Assembly: GCA_003971905.1 (NCBI GenBank)
Contig: RSEE01000041.1
Span: 434,001-498,000 of the forward strand
Length of the DNA: 64,000 bases
Direction of reading: 5' to 3'
From: Moniliella sp. 'wahieum'
Taxonomy: Eukaryota; Basidiomycota; Moniliellomycetes; Moniliellales; Moniliellaceae
Part shown: in pieces, positions 10,864 through 28,590 of the stretch
Layout: every line of letters begins with the position of its first letter
Numbering within the stretch: the stretch's first letter is position 1
The notes under the pieces: model-generated
What the model was told of the DNA's origin: nothing
What the model saw: only the letters and a program-made list of their open reading frames with translations
Databases searched by the model: none
Made by a program: the position numbers and the translations under genes

Positions 10864-11565
10864 ACTTCGTCTACTTGCCGCAGATTCGCTCCGCTCCCTC
10901 GCATTCCATTACAACACCCATGCCTAATCCGTCCAATCGATTCAATTGACTCGAGATAGGCGCCATTGGTACCCGTCCCAAAGGTCGCTCCCAATAGCGA
11001 CCCGCCCTGTTGGTAAGCCGAGGCGAGAAGAGTGCCAACTGTGTCGTTGATAATAGCATCCACCTTCGCCTTCAAGTGACGCTTGTCCAATGCATCTTGG
11101 AGGAGCTGGACCGTATCTTTGCCCACCGCGTCGGGGCAGTTAAACCCCTTGGTCCATGAAACGAGGGTACCCGAGTGGATTGACGTTGCTCGACAGGAAA
11201 GGAAAACGTAAAGCCATCGACAGCCTTTCCTCATGTTGCCCAACATGCTTGTCGTTCAAAAAGACATCTACCGATTCGGCCATATAGGCAAACAAGTTGG
11301 CCACGGGGCCACTGTCTTGAGACTGTCCTGGACCTTGTTCTTCTCTTGCTCGATGCTCACCTCCCCCTTGCCCTGGAGTGTGATGGCGCCACATGTATAG
11401 GTTGGTGCCACCCCCCGAACCATGGCAAGGTAGGTGCCTGTCTCGGAGCCGTCGGGCAGGCTGGTGACGAACGTGAGGATCATGAACATGGGTGCCTTGA
11501 GGCTCCACGACTGCTGTACAGAGGGCGCTCAAATCCAGCGTTGACCAATTCCACCCTCGGGGCAT
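10864..11565 (-). pseudogene. hexokinase fragment (N-terminal/small-domain half only)
   Basis: Reading leftwards: FMILTFVTSLPDGSETGTYL, TNLYM, ITLQGKGEVSIEQEKNKVQ, LFAYMAESVDVFLNDKHVG, LSMALRFPFLSSNVNP, SGTLVSWTKGFNCPDAVGKD, VQLLQDALDKRHLKAKVDAI, INDTVGTLLASAYQQGG and LLGATFGTGTNGAY. These are the sugar-binding (SWTKGF, NDTVGTL) and GTGTNGAY motifs of fungal hexokinase/glucokinase in correct order. The match ends about 25 codons after GTGTNGAY; nothing hexokinase-like (no WGAFD segment or large domain) follows down to 10634. The start is also missing or unclear above 11565, and the frame changes several times. A full enzyme is about 480 aa; about 230 are here. It is head-to-head with the ING gene. 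Most likely a relic, or a local deletion. Confidence 0.7.
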
Positions 11566-11737
11566 AGGCGCATGCGTGCAAACTGCGCACGTGCCGAGAT
11601 AGTACTGATGCCGCCCTCAACTTGCACCGACTGCTGCGCACAATTCCGCTGGCCTAGCTGGAGCGGCTAATCATTGATCCACCTGCCCCCGCTGGCCCCC
11701 ACCCCCACCAGCCCCCTCCAGCGCCCACCTGCTGCCC

Positions 11738-13127
11738 ATGCCCCAGCTCCTGCCCGGCGCTGCGCATGCCGCCCCAGCCAATGCGGACGTCACGGCGTCT
11801 GCTGCTCCAACCCTGCTCAAGCCGCCTACCTCGCCGCTGCCGACCGCACTGCGTTTCGTGCGCTGATGCAATATGCCGATCAGCTCGATGCGCTGCCCCT
11901 CGAACTCACCCGCACCATGAGCGATCTGCGTGAACTCGATGCTGTCCTTGGAGGCCATGTTGGCAACATAACCTCCCGCATGGCCCAGCTTACCTCGCTC
12001 GTCGAGAACCGGAACGCGACACCGGGCGAGCGTCTCGTCACTCTCAAAGAGGTGGCCGAAGAGTCGCGTGCCTACAAGCTGGGCGGCGACGACAAGATTC
12101 GTGTTGCCGTCGCTGCCGCCGAGACACTGGCCGTGGCCGAGAAAAAACTCGACGAGGCATTCAACAAGATTGCTGCCCACCCTTCCATTGCCCCCTTTGC
12201 CGACCCGGTGTCTTACCTCCGCCACCTCAACCTCATCCCAGGCGCGGTACCGGACTTGGATTCCTTAGCCGCTTGCCGGGCGTTCCTCCACCCCTCCGTC
12301 GGGCGCGTCGGCGGCCCGCGCTGGACACTTGGCCATTGTTGCTCAGCGTACTGGTCCCCCGCTCCTTCTCTTCCCACACGGCTGCGACCCAACCCCCCGC
12401 GACTGGCGGGAGCAACACCGTTGCCGACACGTCCCTCGGAACACCCAAGCGCAAGGTGGGCAAGACCACCGCCGCGGCTCAGGCAGCACCCAACCGATCC
12501 GACACACCCCAGCTGGAAGCGACTCGTCGTGGGGCAGGCGGACCCCGCGCTTCGCCTTCCGCTGCACCGGGTCCCGGAAACAAGAAACGCAAGGCCCTCA
12601 CCGCTGAGGACGGGACGGCCAAGAAGCGACGTAACAAGGTGGCTGCTCATTCGGAAGCTCCTGAACTCTCGGACGACGTGCGGAGCAAGTCGGAGAAGCC
12701 CAATGCTAGCCCTCACCCAGCCAGCGCTGCAGCGACGTTGGTGCGGCGACAAGAGCGGAGCGGCACGCCAGCCGGAGCGGGTTCGCCGGCGCTTGGTGGG
12801 CGGCGCCCTGCAGCCCAAGGACGCGGGAGCAGTGTCGCTCCATCTGCGCCTTACACGTTTGGGGCCGGGGGCAATGGTCCGCCACCGGAGGCGGTTGCGT
12901 TGACGGCGCAAGCGGGCAAAGACGAGGCGCGCTACTGCTTCTGCAACCAGGTTTCGTTTGGCGAGATGATTGCCTGCGATGCGCCCAACTGCCCCCGGGA
13001 GTGGTTCCACCTGTCGTGTGTCGGGCTAACTACTACCCCGGATGGGTCCTGGTTCTGTGCCGACTGCAAGGCCCGAGGCGCTATGGGGACCAGCAAGAAG
13101 AAGAAGCCGCAAACGCGCCGGCGTTGA
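11738..13127 (+). CDS. ING-family protein with C-terminal PHD finger
   Basis: Histone-reader subunit of a NuA4/HAT or Rpd3 complex (yeast Yng1/Yng2/Pho23 family; which one is not decidable). ATG at 11738. The N-terminal ING helices read [38 protein letters not shown] and [20 protein letters not shown], continuing through [21 protein letters not shown] Pro/Ala/Ser/Lys-rich linker follows (KRKAL, AKKRRNK nuclear-localisation-like). The PHD begins [16 protein letters not shown] and continues [13 protein letters not shown] and [11 protein letters not shown], with the Cys4-His-Cys3 set and the aromatic W-FH cage that binds H3K4me3. It ends in [10 protein letters not shown], stop 13125-13127. Frame changes near 11815 and 12290. 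Confidence 0.85.
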
Positions 13128-13748
13128 GGAGGTTCGCTGGGTGCGGACTTGTTTCCTGCTGTGTTGTGCTTGGGTATCTTGTCCTAGGAAGCATCGTTTT
13201 CTGTCGCAGCTTCCCGCTTCAGGCTTGCGGGCTTCGTGACGACCGCCGTAGGCCAGTGCATCGAATAGGCCGAGCGAATGACAGGGGGGGCTGCTTAATG
13301 AACGGATTCGTAGGATGCACGTCACGTGATGCATGCGCTGCGTCTCCACCGAGAGATGGAGATTGCTGGTCGATGGGATGGATGCGGTGCAGCGTGTAGA
13401 AGGACGCATGCGGGAACGGGGAGTTGCGCCCGATCCATTCGGTCTGATCGGCGCTGGAGGGCCCAGCCGAGGCTGAGGACTGCTCAGACGGCCCCAAACG
13501 GGCCAGGAAACGACGGTGGTGGCCCCTCCGCTACGCACCAGGGGGGGCAGCTTTTGAACATTGCACATCCTGCGCGGCCGCGAAGCAATGGGACGCGACG
13601 CGGCGGCGTGGACGCACACTGGCGCCGTGCGTGGCGGCGCGGGGCTGGCTTTGCGTGCGCTTTCGCTTTCGCCGCTGGGCCCCCACCTCCATCCCCTCCA
13701 TCCCCCTCCATCCCCCTCCATCCCCTCCATCCGCCCTCGGCACACGCG
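13128..13748. other. spacer with CCATCCCCCT tract before RFC gene
   Basis: No gene seen. A CTCCATCCCC-type tandem tract (13684-13735) sits directly upstream of the RFC start and is probably leader. CACGTGATGCATGCGC occurs at 13323. Confidence 0.4.
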
Positions 13749-15001
13749 ATGCTCTACGTCGACAAGCACCGCCCCACCTCCTTCCCGCAGCTCACCTACC
13801 ACCCCGAGCTCACCGAGCGCCTCCAGGGCCTGGCGAGGGTGGCCGATGTGCCCCACATGCTCTTCTACGGCCCCCCGGCGCGGGCAAGCGCACCCGGATC
13901 AACTGCCTCTTGCGCGATCTCTTTGGCCCCGGCGCACAGAAGGTGCGCGTCAGCCAGCGCGTCTTCCTCACCCGTCCAAGCGCAAACTCGACATCAACAT
14001 CATCACCTCCAACCACCACATTGAGCTCACGCCTAGGTACGTTTTGCCGCCTCCCCCCGGGCCTGCGCCTTCTTCCTCTCGCCCTCGCCTCCCCACGCTG
14101 ACCCTCCCCGTTCTGGGCGTGCGTTCCCAGCGATGCGGGCATCTATGACCGTCTCGTCGTGCAGGACATTATCAAGGACATTGCCAAAACCTCTGTGCTC
14201 GAGGGCGGTCCTGTCGAGGCGGGCAACTTGTCGGGCCACACGCCCACCGCCACGGCCAAGGGCAAATTCAAAGTGGTCGTCATCTACAGTGCTGACCAGC
14301 TGACGCGCGATGCGCAAGCTGCTCTGCGTCGGACCATGGAGAAGTACATGAGCAATCTGCGTTTGATCCTCTGTGCCGACAGCCTGGCCCGGCTCATTGC
14401 TCCCATTCGAAGTCGGGTCTGCTGCTCCGGGTGCCTGCACCGTTGGCGAGTGACCTGGTGGAGCTGCTGCAGACGGTGGCTAAGAAGGAAAAGTTCACCT
14501 TGCCCTCCGATGCGGCTGTAGCGCTGACCCACCATGCGCACGGCAACACGCGCCGGGCGGTTGTTGATGCTGGAACTGCTGCACCAGCATGGTGGCGGTG
14601 GGCTGGAGACGAGTTCCAAGGACGGGAAAAAAGCGCTGGACCTAGCAGTGGCCCTGCCCGAGTGGGAGCAAGTGGCTCGATCAGCGGCGGATGTGGCGCT
14701 GACCAAGCTGTCGTCCGAAGGCGTGTTGGAGGTACGGGGGAAACTGTACGCACTGCTTACCCATGCCATTCCAGCGACCATTGTGCTCAAGACGGTGGCG
14801 TGGCGCATGGTGGAGCGGATTCCCTCGAGTGAGGAGAACGATGAGCTGCGCTCGGCCATCATTGGGTGGGCATCTGTCTACCAATCCCGTTTGCGTCAAG
14901 GTGCCAAGCCGATCCTGCACTTGGAAGCGTTTGTGGTCAAGGTCATGGCCGTGTACAAGGCCAAGCAAATGGGGGAATCGGTGGAGATGCCAGAATTGTA
15001 A
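13749..15001 (+). CDS. RFC5: replication factor C small subunit (human RFC3 / yeast Rfc5 type)
   Basis: Clamp-loader subunit that helps load PCNA at primer ends. ATG 13749 opens MLYVDKHRPTSFPQLTYHPE, followed by a Walker A region (GAGKRTRINCLLRDLFGPG in a shifted frame), VFLTRPSKRKLDINII, NHHIELTPSDAGIYDR, VVVIYSADQLTRDAQAALRR, TMEKYMSNLRLIL, LIAPIRSR and VPAPLASDLVELL. The C-terminal collar runs to SVEMPEL, stop 14999-15001. An intron at 14037-14130 (GTACGT/CCCAG, 94 bp) joins CCT AG|C GAT, restoring P-S-D. SADQ replaces the acidic Walker B of active subunits, as expected for Rfc5/RFC3, which is not an active ATPase. Frame changes near 13875, 13970, 14415 and 14560 look like 1-2 nt losses. 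Confidence 0.9.
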
Positions 15002-15677
15002 CCGTCCGCTAGGGGCGGGGCTTGGCGAATATGAGCTTGATGCACAACAGGCGCCGCACACACCCTGGACTATCAAAACGTGCATAACCACATAGCGAAC
15101 ATAGCATTACTCAGTGATGTGACAGGTGGGACCGCCTATGGAGCACAGAGCATGTAGCATGGACCTGCCTTTCTTCTTCCGAGTCTTCCAGTCCTTCCAA
15201 TGTGCCCTTTCCCCTCCAAGATGCGCCCTTTCTTCCAAGGCGCATTCTTCTTGCCCGGCACATGCCTGTGGCAGGAAGCACACCTCCATCGATCTGTCCC
15301 CCTTCATCGTCACACCAACCCCTCTCGCTTCGTTACTCACTTCTCCGTCCCGTCGCTTTTGTCTTGGGTTTCTAGCCCACACCAAGCTAAAAACCCACAA
15401 CCGTCCGTCCCACCCATGCACCATCAGTGATACAGATGCTTGCGCCAGCCTCACCTCAGTCGACGGAACCGTAGCGACCTAGTTGCCTGCTCGCGGCAAG
15501 CTAGGCAGACGGAGCCAAACTAGTAGCAGATGATTAATTGGCGAAGCCTTGCTGACACTAAGGGGAGAAATGCATAAGAAGGTAGACATTGACGTTAGGT
15601 TAGACAGTAGGCGAAAAGGAAGAGGGAGAAAGGTGATATGTGTTTTTTTTTTGGCCTGCAGTTAGTAGTAGTAGCGG
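15002..15677. other. convergent intergenic region, RFC5/RPB1 3' ends
   Basis: Contains the 3' flanks of two converging genes. No further ORF with recognisable features; a T-run at 15642-15651 lies just past the RPB1 stop. Confidence 0.4.
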
Positions 15678-21230
<5,553 letters not shown>

Positions 21231-21792
21231 GGGAGAAGGGGGAGCGAGTGGAGCGAGTGGTGGAGAGAAGGCGGAGCACACGCGCAGACACGGGCGCAGG
21301 CGCGGGTGGCGGGGGGAACGAAGGCGCGACGGGGCCGGGGGGGGGGCGGCAGACGACGGCGGCGGGGCAGTGGGACGGGGCAGCAGGCGGAGGGGCGGGG
21401 GGGCAGCGGCGGCGGGCAGCGGGGCGGGCGCGTCCACGGCGGCGGAGGGCGTGGGGCGGCGTGTGGTGCTGCGTGCTGGCCGCGGCAGAGGTGGTGGCGA
21501 CCGAGACGAGCGGAGGCCCGCGACGGCCGGCAGAACTCGTCCGAAGCAAGCCTGGCGCGCTGCCACTCTCGCCCGACACTGGTCCCGTGCCGCCGCGTTC
21601 CGCCGCTGCGCATTCCGCCCGGGAACAGCCCGCGCGGTGGCCGCGCGGACGCCCGACGAACGCCTGGCTGGTGCCACGCGGCCGCTTAGTCAGCCCCGCG
21701 CCTCCCCGCCTCCCGTGGCCGCTCGCCTGCGCGGCCCCTCGCCGCCCTCGCCCGCTCCATCCCACCGCCACCGCCATCGCCCAGCCGCCCTC
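21231..21792. promoter_or_regulatory. shared upstream region of divergent RPB1 and VPS27
   Basis: About 560 bp of very GC-rich sequence between two divergent housekeeping genes. It contains long runs of G and GGC. Long open frames here on both strands are composition artefacts. Part of it must hold the unidentified RPB1 first exon. Confidence 0.5.
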
Positions 21793-24150
21793 ATGTCCTG
21801 GTGGGCCGCCGACCCCTTCAGCGACGCCGTCGACAAGGCCACGTCCGAGCTGCTGCCCTCGGGCACCGAGGACATTGCCCTCAATCTCGACATTGCCGAC
21901 CAGATCAAGAGCAAAAGCGTCCCGCCAAGCACGCCATGCAGGTCCTCAAGCGCCGCATCAGCCACAAGAACCCCAACGTCGTCCTGGCCCTCGGCCTCAC
22001 CGACATCTCCGTCAAGAACGGCGGCGACGAGTTTCTGACCGAGGTCGGCTCGCGCGAGTTCATCGACAACCTCGTCTCCATCCTCCAGATCCCGCTCGCC
22101 GGTGGCACCCTCAATCCCGACGTCAAGCAGCGCATCCTCGGCTTGCTCCAGGCATGGGCCCAGATCAGCGAGGTGCGGCCGGATACATGACTCATGCCGC
22201 GGCTGTCTACAAGCAGCTGCGCGCCGATGGGTACCAGTTCCCACCCAAGGACCCGGTCGAATCCGTCGTATCCTCCTCCGCTGCCGCCTTCGAGACACGC
22301 ACCATGCCGAGTGGGTTGATGGCGAGGTGTGCCTCCGCTGTCGCACGCCGTTTACCACATTTACCCGCAAGCATCACTGCCGCAATTGTGGCAATGTATT
22401 TTGCCACCAGTGCTCTTCCCATACCATGGCTCTTCCATGGTTTGGCGTTGGCCAACTTGTCCGAGGTGTGACGGTTGCTTTGCGCGCAAGTCCATCCCGC
22501 CCAAGGCGGCTGTGGTGCGGCGAAAGTCGCTCGATTCGCCTCGCCCCGCCTAGCTATGGCCGAGGCGGCGCTGGTGCTGCGGGCAGTCCTCGCCACGCAC
22601 GGTCCAAAACGATGGACCCTCGGGCCGCCGCAGCGCGGCGCAAGGAGGAAGAAGACCTGCAATTGGCTATCAAGCTCTCCTCCAAAGTTCGGGCCAGCAG
22701 TGCCGTCACACCCTCTGCACCTAGTGCACCTTCCATGCCCGGGCGTCAATTGGAGGGGACCGACGAAGCCTCGATCGACGTGGACGCTGAGAACGACCCG
22801 GACTTGGCTGCGGCCATCAAAGCCAGCTTGGAAACGGCCCGCCTCAAGTTCTAGCGGCCCAGCGGGCGACTGCCCCGGCTCCGATCGAGGTGTTGACCCC
22901 CATCGGCACCTTCTTTGGCCCCCTCGGCCCTACGGCGCCCTCAGCTGCCCCGGCTGTGCCCGTCTCTGCTGGTCCGACTCTACCGAACGTGGAGATGGAC
23001 GCGAACGACATTGACTCGCTTTTGACATTTGCGCAAGCGGTCTCGCGTCTTGACCAGGCCATCGCTGCTGGCCAAGCTCCCACCCAGATGGAGCGCCCTC
23101 CCCCACCCGTCCAAGCTGCGCTCGAGAAGTCCTTGGGCGCTCGTCCGAGGCTAGTACGCAACCTGAATGAAGCCGAGAATCGACTAAAGCGGCTCAGTGA
23201 GATGCAAGCCAAGATTGACTTTTCTGTCAAGTTGTACGACCGTCTGCTCGATGCCCAACTGGCTGCTGCTCCCGCACCATCTTTTGCCTCCCATCTCAGC
23301 CTACCAGCCCCAGCTCCTGTCCATCCATCTTATCTTCCGTACACGTATCCTTCGCAGGCTTCAACCGACACTCATCCGTACGCTCAAACTTACCCCCTGG
23401 CCTTGGCCCAATCCCAAGGCCAGAGCCAAAGCCAAGGCCAAAGCCAAAGCCAAACCCATGCGTACCCTCAAACATACCCGCAAGGATATCTTCCCCCGCC
23501 GAGCCCAGCTTATGCCGATCCCGCCCACGCCTCCCCAGCCCCTAACATGGCCACCGCACCAACGCCGAATCCCGCGTTGCAACGGCAAACGAGCATTTTC
23601 CCTGCCTCTCCTACGGGCGCCAGTTCCGACTCCCACCTACTGTCTATTCGCCCTTTACCGCACCTCAGGCTGCTGTCTCCGCCTCGCCTAGTGGAGTGGC
23701 AGTCGCGTCCCCCCCAATGTCGCCGTCAGCGCCCATTGTGGTTCAGTCACCTTCCATTTCTGCCCCTGCACCATTCCATGCCCCTTCTACTTCTTCCGCA
23801 CAGCCACTTGCTCCTCGAGTGAGGCGCAGGCCCAACCGCCAGGCGCGGCAATGCAGGCGCCAGCAACGAGCGCGACCTACCCCACGGCGCAGCCTCTTTT
23901 GCCCTCTACCGGGACCTACCCGCAGCCTTCTTTTGCCCCCCCTGGGAGTACAGGTGCGCCGCCGGTGTCAGTGTCTGGGGGCGCGCAGGGTGCGCAAGAC
24001 GTGCACCTTCCCTCTGCCCCGACCGTTGCTCCCGCGACGCACAATTGGCTCGCCGGGCCCGATTCGCACGTGCCAGCCCAGACGCCCCAATGGGCTTTGC
24101 CCCCCCAGCAAGCAGCCCCCCAAGCCGAGGTCTCCTTGATTGAGCTCTGA
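21793..24150 (+). CDS. VPS27: ESCRT-0 subunit Vps27/Hrs (VHS-FYVE-UIM)
   Basis: Recruits ubiquitinated cargo and ESCRT-I at endosomes. ATG 21793: [20 protein letters not shown]. The VHS domain runs to about residue 145 ([49 protein letters not shown]). The FYVE domain follows, with [20 protein letters not shown] then [18 protein letters not shown] and VCDGCF; RKHHCR binds PI3P. There are two UIMs, [13 protein letters not shown] and [14 protein letters not shown], then a helix similar to the GAT-like core. The long Pro/Gln/Tyr-rich tail has an SQGQ microsatellite (23402-23455). The final residues SLIEL before TGA 24148 are a clathrin-box-like end, as in yeast Vps27. Length about 780 aa; about five frame changes. 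Confidence 0.9.
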
Positions 24151-25384
24151 CATGTTTTCTCTCATCCGTTCCACTCCAATTTACGGTTTTCTCGCTTACC
24201 CGCGGCGCCCTTGCTTCCCAATAGATCTAGTGGATGTAGTGCCCAATGGTAAGCAGTAGTCGGACCCGGTTCCGCTGCTGGAGCTCCGAGCTGGCCTGGA
24301 CCTTGCCGCAGTTTTGGCGTCGTTCGGCTTGAGTGCCTCTCCATCTGCTTTGTGCGGTGGGTCAGGTTGAGCTGGAGTAGATGGCGCAACCATTTCCCCT
24401 TTCTGCTGGGCTTGCTCGGAGGTAAGCCTAACCCTTTTCTTCTTCATGCTCAAAGGGTTAGGTTAGGTGCTTGAGTGCTTTGCGTCACCGCACACAGGCC
24501 CCGTCCCGGTTCCAACTCGTGTGTGTTCCCCCCTCCAGAGCCGCACTGTGAGCCGCTGCAGCCGTGTTTGTCAGAGTTGGAGGTTTGATGAGCAGCGGCA
24601 GAAGCGCAGGAAGCGCCCCTCCAATTTGACTTGCCCAATCAAATGCCAGTGTCAGAGAGGCTTTTGTTTTGACGAGGAGGGATGCCAAACAGCAATGCCA
24701 TATATACCTTCCGCTTGGTTTCGTCTTGGGTCGGCTGTCTGATCGGCTCCTGCGCATCACACCTGCCTCATTGGTGCATCCTTACAGAACTTGCAAGTAC
24801 ATGCTTGCGGAGATGGAGCGCAGGCAGGGAGAATTGTGGTGGCAACATCCAGAGGCAGAGAAGTTTTAGAGGTGTGGCCTACGCCCAGCCAAGCCAGAAT
24901 GGAGGGATTTTAACGCACATCACGTGATGGGAGTTCACATTTTATGTGCTGAGTCAGCGAGGCGGCGCGGGGGGGGTTGGCATGCATCATGCATCCGTAC
25001 GTCGGTGTGTGTGACGGCCAATAATCGATCATCGGATGCATGCAGGCGGGGTGTGGCAACTGGGGCGCTGACGCTGAGACCGTCCATCACTCGGCCCCTG
25101 CACAGCGCATGGCGTGGGACGCAGCACCCCCACTGCCACTCAGTACCAAGTACCAGCCCCACCAACCAGCCGCCATCCGCCCCCCCCCCCCCCACCACCA
25201 CCTGCTGCGCCGTCGCCGCCACGACGCCTTCTCCGCAGCTGCTGGTCGCTTGCGCTGGCGCTCTGGATGAAGCAGCCGCCGCCTTCCCCTGGCCAGGCGC
25301 GCCAGCGCTAGCGCCAGCCCCCTTCCCACCGCCCGCAGCCCCGCCCGTCCCGTCGCTGCCCGAGTCCATGCGCGCGCACCGGCC
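24151..25384. other. intergenic region, one weak small ORF on minus strand
   Basis: The minus strand 24447-24196 encodes an 83-aa Lys/Ser/Thr-rich ORF (MKKKRVRLTSEQAQQKGEM) of unknown nature, possibly spurious. CACGTGATG occurs at 24923 and a C-run at 25181-25192. The remainder shows nothing recognisable. Confidence 0.35.
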
Positions 25385-28300
25385 ATGAGCTCCGACATGC
25401 CTTCCTCCCCGCTCCCCTCCTCCTTTGACCCACACCATCTGCATCCCGCCGCCGTCGACGCACGCACGGCCTCATCCCATGCCCCGCCCCATCCCCCACA
25501 TCAGGCGAGTGGCCTGGCGCCCTACATCCCTACTCCCATCAGCCGTGCTGCTGCAAGTCTACGACGTGTGGGCAGCTTTGCCTCGCTCACCCTAGCTCCT
25601 GCAGTACAGGCTGCCTCGCCAGAGCACCTGGCTCGGAACCAGCCCCTCCGGCCGGTATCGCCACCGTCAGCGTCGGCATCGGCACTAGCGACAAGTCACG
25701 CCGTCCCTCGGTGCACCGTGCGCCGCCGCACCTATCGCATCCCCAACACGACAACAGTACGGACGGTGACCAAGATCTCTACCCCCAGGCGCACCCAGCC
25801 TGAGTCCATCTCAGCCATCAATCCTTGTCTACTACTTCCGAGCCCAAGCCCGAGCCCGAGCTCGAGGCGGTGCCGCCTTCGGTGCCCGCATCCGTCGAAC
25901 CTGTCCCCGTAAACGGACCGTATCGTGGTTTGGCCGCAAAATCCCGAGCCCTCCCCCGTCACCTCCCCGCCGCCCGCGCCAGCAGCTGACCCTACTCCAT
26001 CGCATGATCCGCCGCCCGAATCCGAGGCACACCAGTACTTACGTCTCGCGACGGGCCGGCCGTCGAGCCTCGATGGAGCCAGTTGCTGAAGAGGGTAATG
26101 AATCGCCCACTGTGGAGCCCCTGCCGCTTCCCAAAGCGCGCTTGCAGCAGAACCTCCAAAGCCATCTCTGCTGCGGTCTATATTTCTTGGTGGCCCAACA
26201 CCAGATCCTGTTCCTGTCTCTTCCGTCGAGCCCCCCTTGGAACCGAACCCAAGTAGAGGAGACTCTGCACCAATGCGCCTCCTCCAGATGAGACAAGAGG
26301 CGCTGGCTCGCCGCCACAGTCTGGGTGGCTGTGGCCCTTTTGGACAGCACCCCGCGAAGAGGGTCTACCCCCACCGTCTCAGGATCCTCCGTCTGCCATT
26401 GGTCAAAAAGGAGACGCTTCAACCTGAATCGGGCGCGATGATGGACATTACGGATGCTGACTGCCAACCACAATACCAGTGGTAGAGAATAGCACAGCTC
26501 CCAGTGTCGGAAACTACATCTCTTCCTGGATGCCCAGTCTTCGTGGTGGAGGGAAGAAGAGCGTGCCGCTCCCACCTCCGAGGGGAGCAGCTCTGCGTGT
26601 GAACCAGTCCAGCCGGAGTGTACACCGGCTGAACAGATCAAACGGGATGCGTTGCTTCGGTATGGCTCCTCTGAGCAACTAGTGCGGACCACCCATGCGC
26701 TGTGTCAACCGGACCAAACGCCCGGTGCAGACGTGGTGGCACGTCCTACTTGGATGTCGCTTTACGTTGGACAACCTCATCCCCTGCTTTGCCTAGCCGG
26801 GGAGCCCAATGGCCGGAAGTGATGGACTTGGATGAGGACCCCAATGCCCCTGGACCTGTGGCTCCGACCTCACACCCACCCAGACATCTTGGCTGAGCCG
26901 ACGGTCTACCAGTCGTCCAAGAGCGTCAAGGATGTAGCCAAGCACAGCTTGAAACAAGAACTGAACCCCAAATCGGCTTCCACCCCGTTTGACCGCACAT
27001 CTCGAGCCACCCCCGCACCTTCGGTTCAAGGACCAGCGGAGCCTTCCAAGCCCACAAAGGCGTCCACGGAAACGAAGCCTACGTCCAAATCTGGAAAAGA
27101 ACCCAAGGACATTCCCCCCCTCGCTCCCAACCTGGTCGCGCCCAGCTTTGAAGACACGTTCTTATCCCCACCCGGTCGCTGGTGCCCAAATCGGGAGTAT
27201 GGGAACGGACCATTTCCTACCTCTTTTCCACTCATCAAGTACGCAGACAGACGCGTCTCCAACCCCTGAGGTCCCATCCCTGTCCGACAAGTTACCTAAG
27301 GCGTGGACGACACTCGAACGTTGGCCCGACTCGCAGATTCGTCGGGTGGTTGTGGTAGGGGTGCACGGCTGGTTCACCCAAAGTTTCCTCAAGACCGTTA
27401 TGGGTGAGCCCACGGGAACGTCCCACAAGTTTGCCACCATGATGAGCCAGCAGTAGAGGACCAGTTGGATGCGCTGGGGGTGCCCAAATCCGAGCGGCAT
27501 GTGACCAGCATCCCTCTCATGGCGACGGAAAGGTTTCGGAGCGGGTGGACATGTTGTATGGGCAACTGCAGGGCAACTCGGAGTGGCTTGCCGCCCTGCG
27601 CAATGCGGATGCGGTCTTTGTTGCTGCACACAGCCAAGGCGCCATTGTATCGGTACATCTGTTGGCGCGATGCTGGAAGAGGAGGTGGTACAGACGGAGC
27701 GGACGGCTGTGTGTCTGTTGGCCATGTGGGGTTCATCACGGCCCATTTACCCATTTGCAAGGCAACTTGGCCTCGACGTATCTGCACTACTTTGAGACGG
27801 CTGCCGCCAAAGAGCTCTTTTGAGTTTCAATCGCCGTCGAGCGGGGTGAGCCAAGCCTACCTCGCTGCGCTTCAACGCGTCCTCGCGCCGCCCCTGACAA
27901 AGGGACATGGCCAGCCCGGGTGAAGGTTTTGTTTGTTGGCTCGGTGGATGATCAGGTGGTCCCGCTCTACTCGGCATTGAACTTTTCGGTGGATCACCCC
28001 AATGTGCTAAGGGCATTGTACATCAATGGGCAAGCGTTCCCGCAAGGCCAAGATGACTTTCTCATTCACCTTCTCAGCTTCTTGGTCCGCATCCGCAATG
28101 CCGGCTTGGACGATCACGGATTGCTCGCCTGCTCTCGTCGGCTGTGGCGGGGAGCGTGTTTGGAGGATCGGGACACAGTCTGATTTACGATGAAGCACAG
28201 TGTATACCTTGGCCGTTCGGTACCTGTTCCAAGTCGACCTCTACCGCCCCTCGGCGCCTCCGGCGCCCGGCCGTACCAAGCGGGGGAAACGCAAACGCAC

Positions 28301-28590
28301 TGCCGCTCCCCGCCTGGTTCGGTCCAGGTCAGCTCGGACGAACGACGCCAGTCCCTCACGGACGGGGCAATGAAGAATCCGTACCAACTTCCCTGGGCAT
28401 TCCGGGGACTGCTGGAAGACACGCGAATCAAACGTTGGTTCGGCTCGGAACTGGATCAGCTCATCGATGCATTCAATCAATGGCGACCGGTCACCAAGCC
28501 ACTCAAGGACATCCAGTTCCGCCTCCAGCCCTTAAGCCACATGCGGCGCTCGACCGCGCCCGCAAATCCCAGACCAAGGCGCCGATGTGA
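25385..28590 (+). CDS. YML020W-like alpha/beta-hydrolase-fold protein
   Basis: Member of a conserved but uncharacterised fungal family (S. cerevisiae YML020W), predicted alpha/beta hydrolase. ATG 25385 opens a Ser/Pro-rich N-terminus (MSSDMPSSPLPSSFD, then GSFASLTLAP). The catalytic part starts near 27300: ERWPDSQIRRVVVVGVHGWF, TQSFLKTVMGEPTGTSHKFA, the nucleophile elbow VFVAAHSQGAIVSVHLLAR (Ser in H-S-Q-G), HHGPFTHLQGNLASTYLHYF, KVLFVGSVDDQVVPLYSALN (Asp region), VLRALYINGQ and SVFGGSGHSLIYDEAQ (His region). A conserved tail follows: NPYQLPWAFRGLLEDTRIKR and FNQWRPVTKPLKDIQFRLQP, ending near 28590. The frame is badly interrupted between 25900 and 27000, so that part cannot be resolved; a membrane segment may lie near 26290-26340. 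Family match is from recalled motifs. Confidence 0.75.

Noticed and set aside
11674-12903. 409-codon open frame starting before the ING gene
   Set aside because: It begins with TTG, carries ING residues only in part, and runs out of the ING frame after about 12290; the rest is a GC-rich shadow.
23402-23455. SQGQ-coding microsatellite as a mobile or regulatory repeat
   Set aside because: It lies within the VPS27 tail in frame and is an ordinary low-complexity coding repeat.
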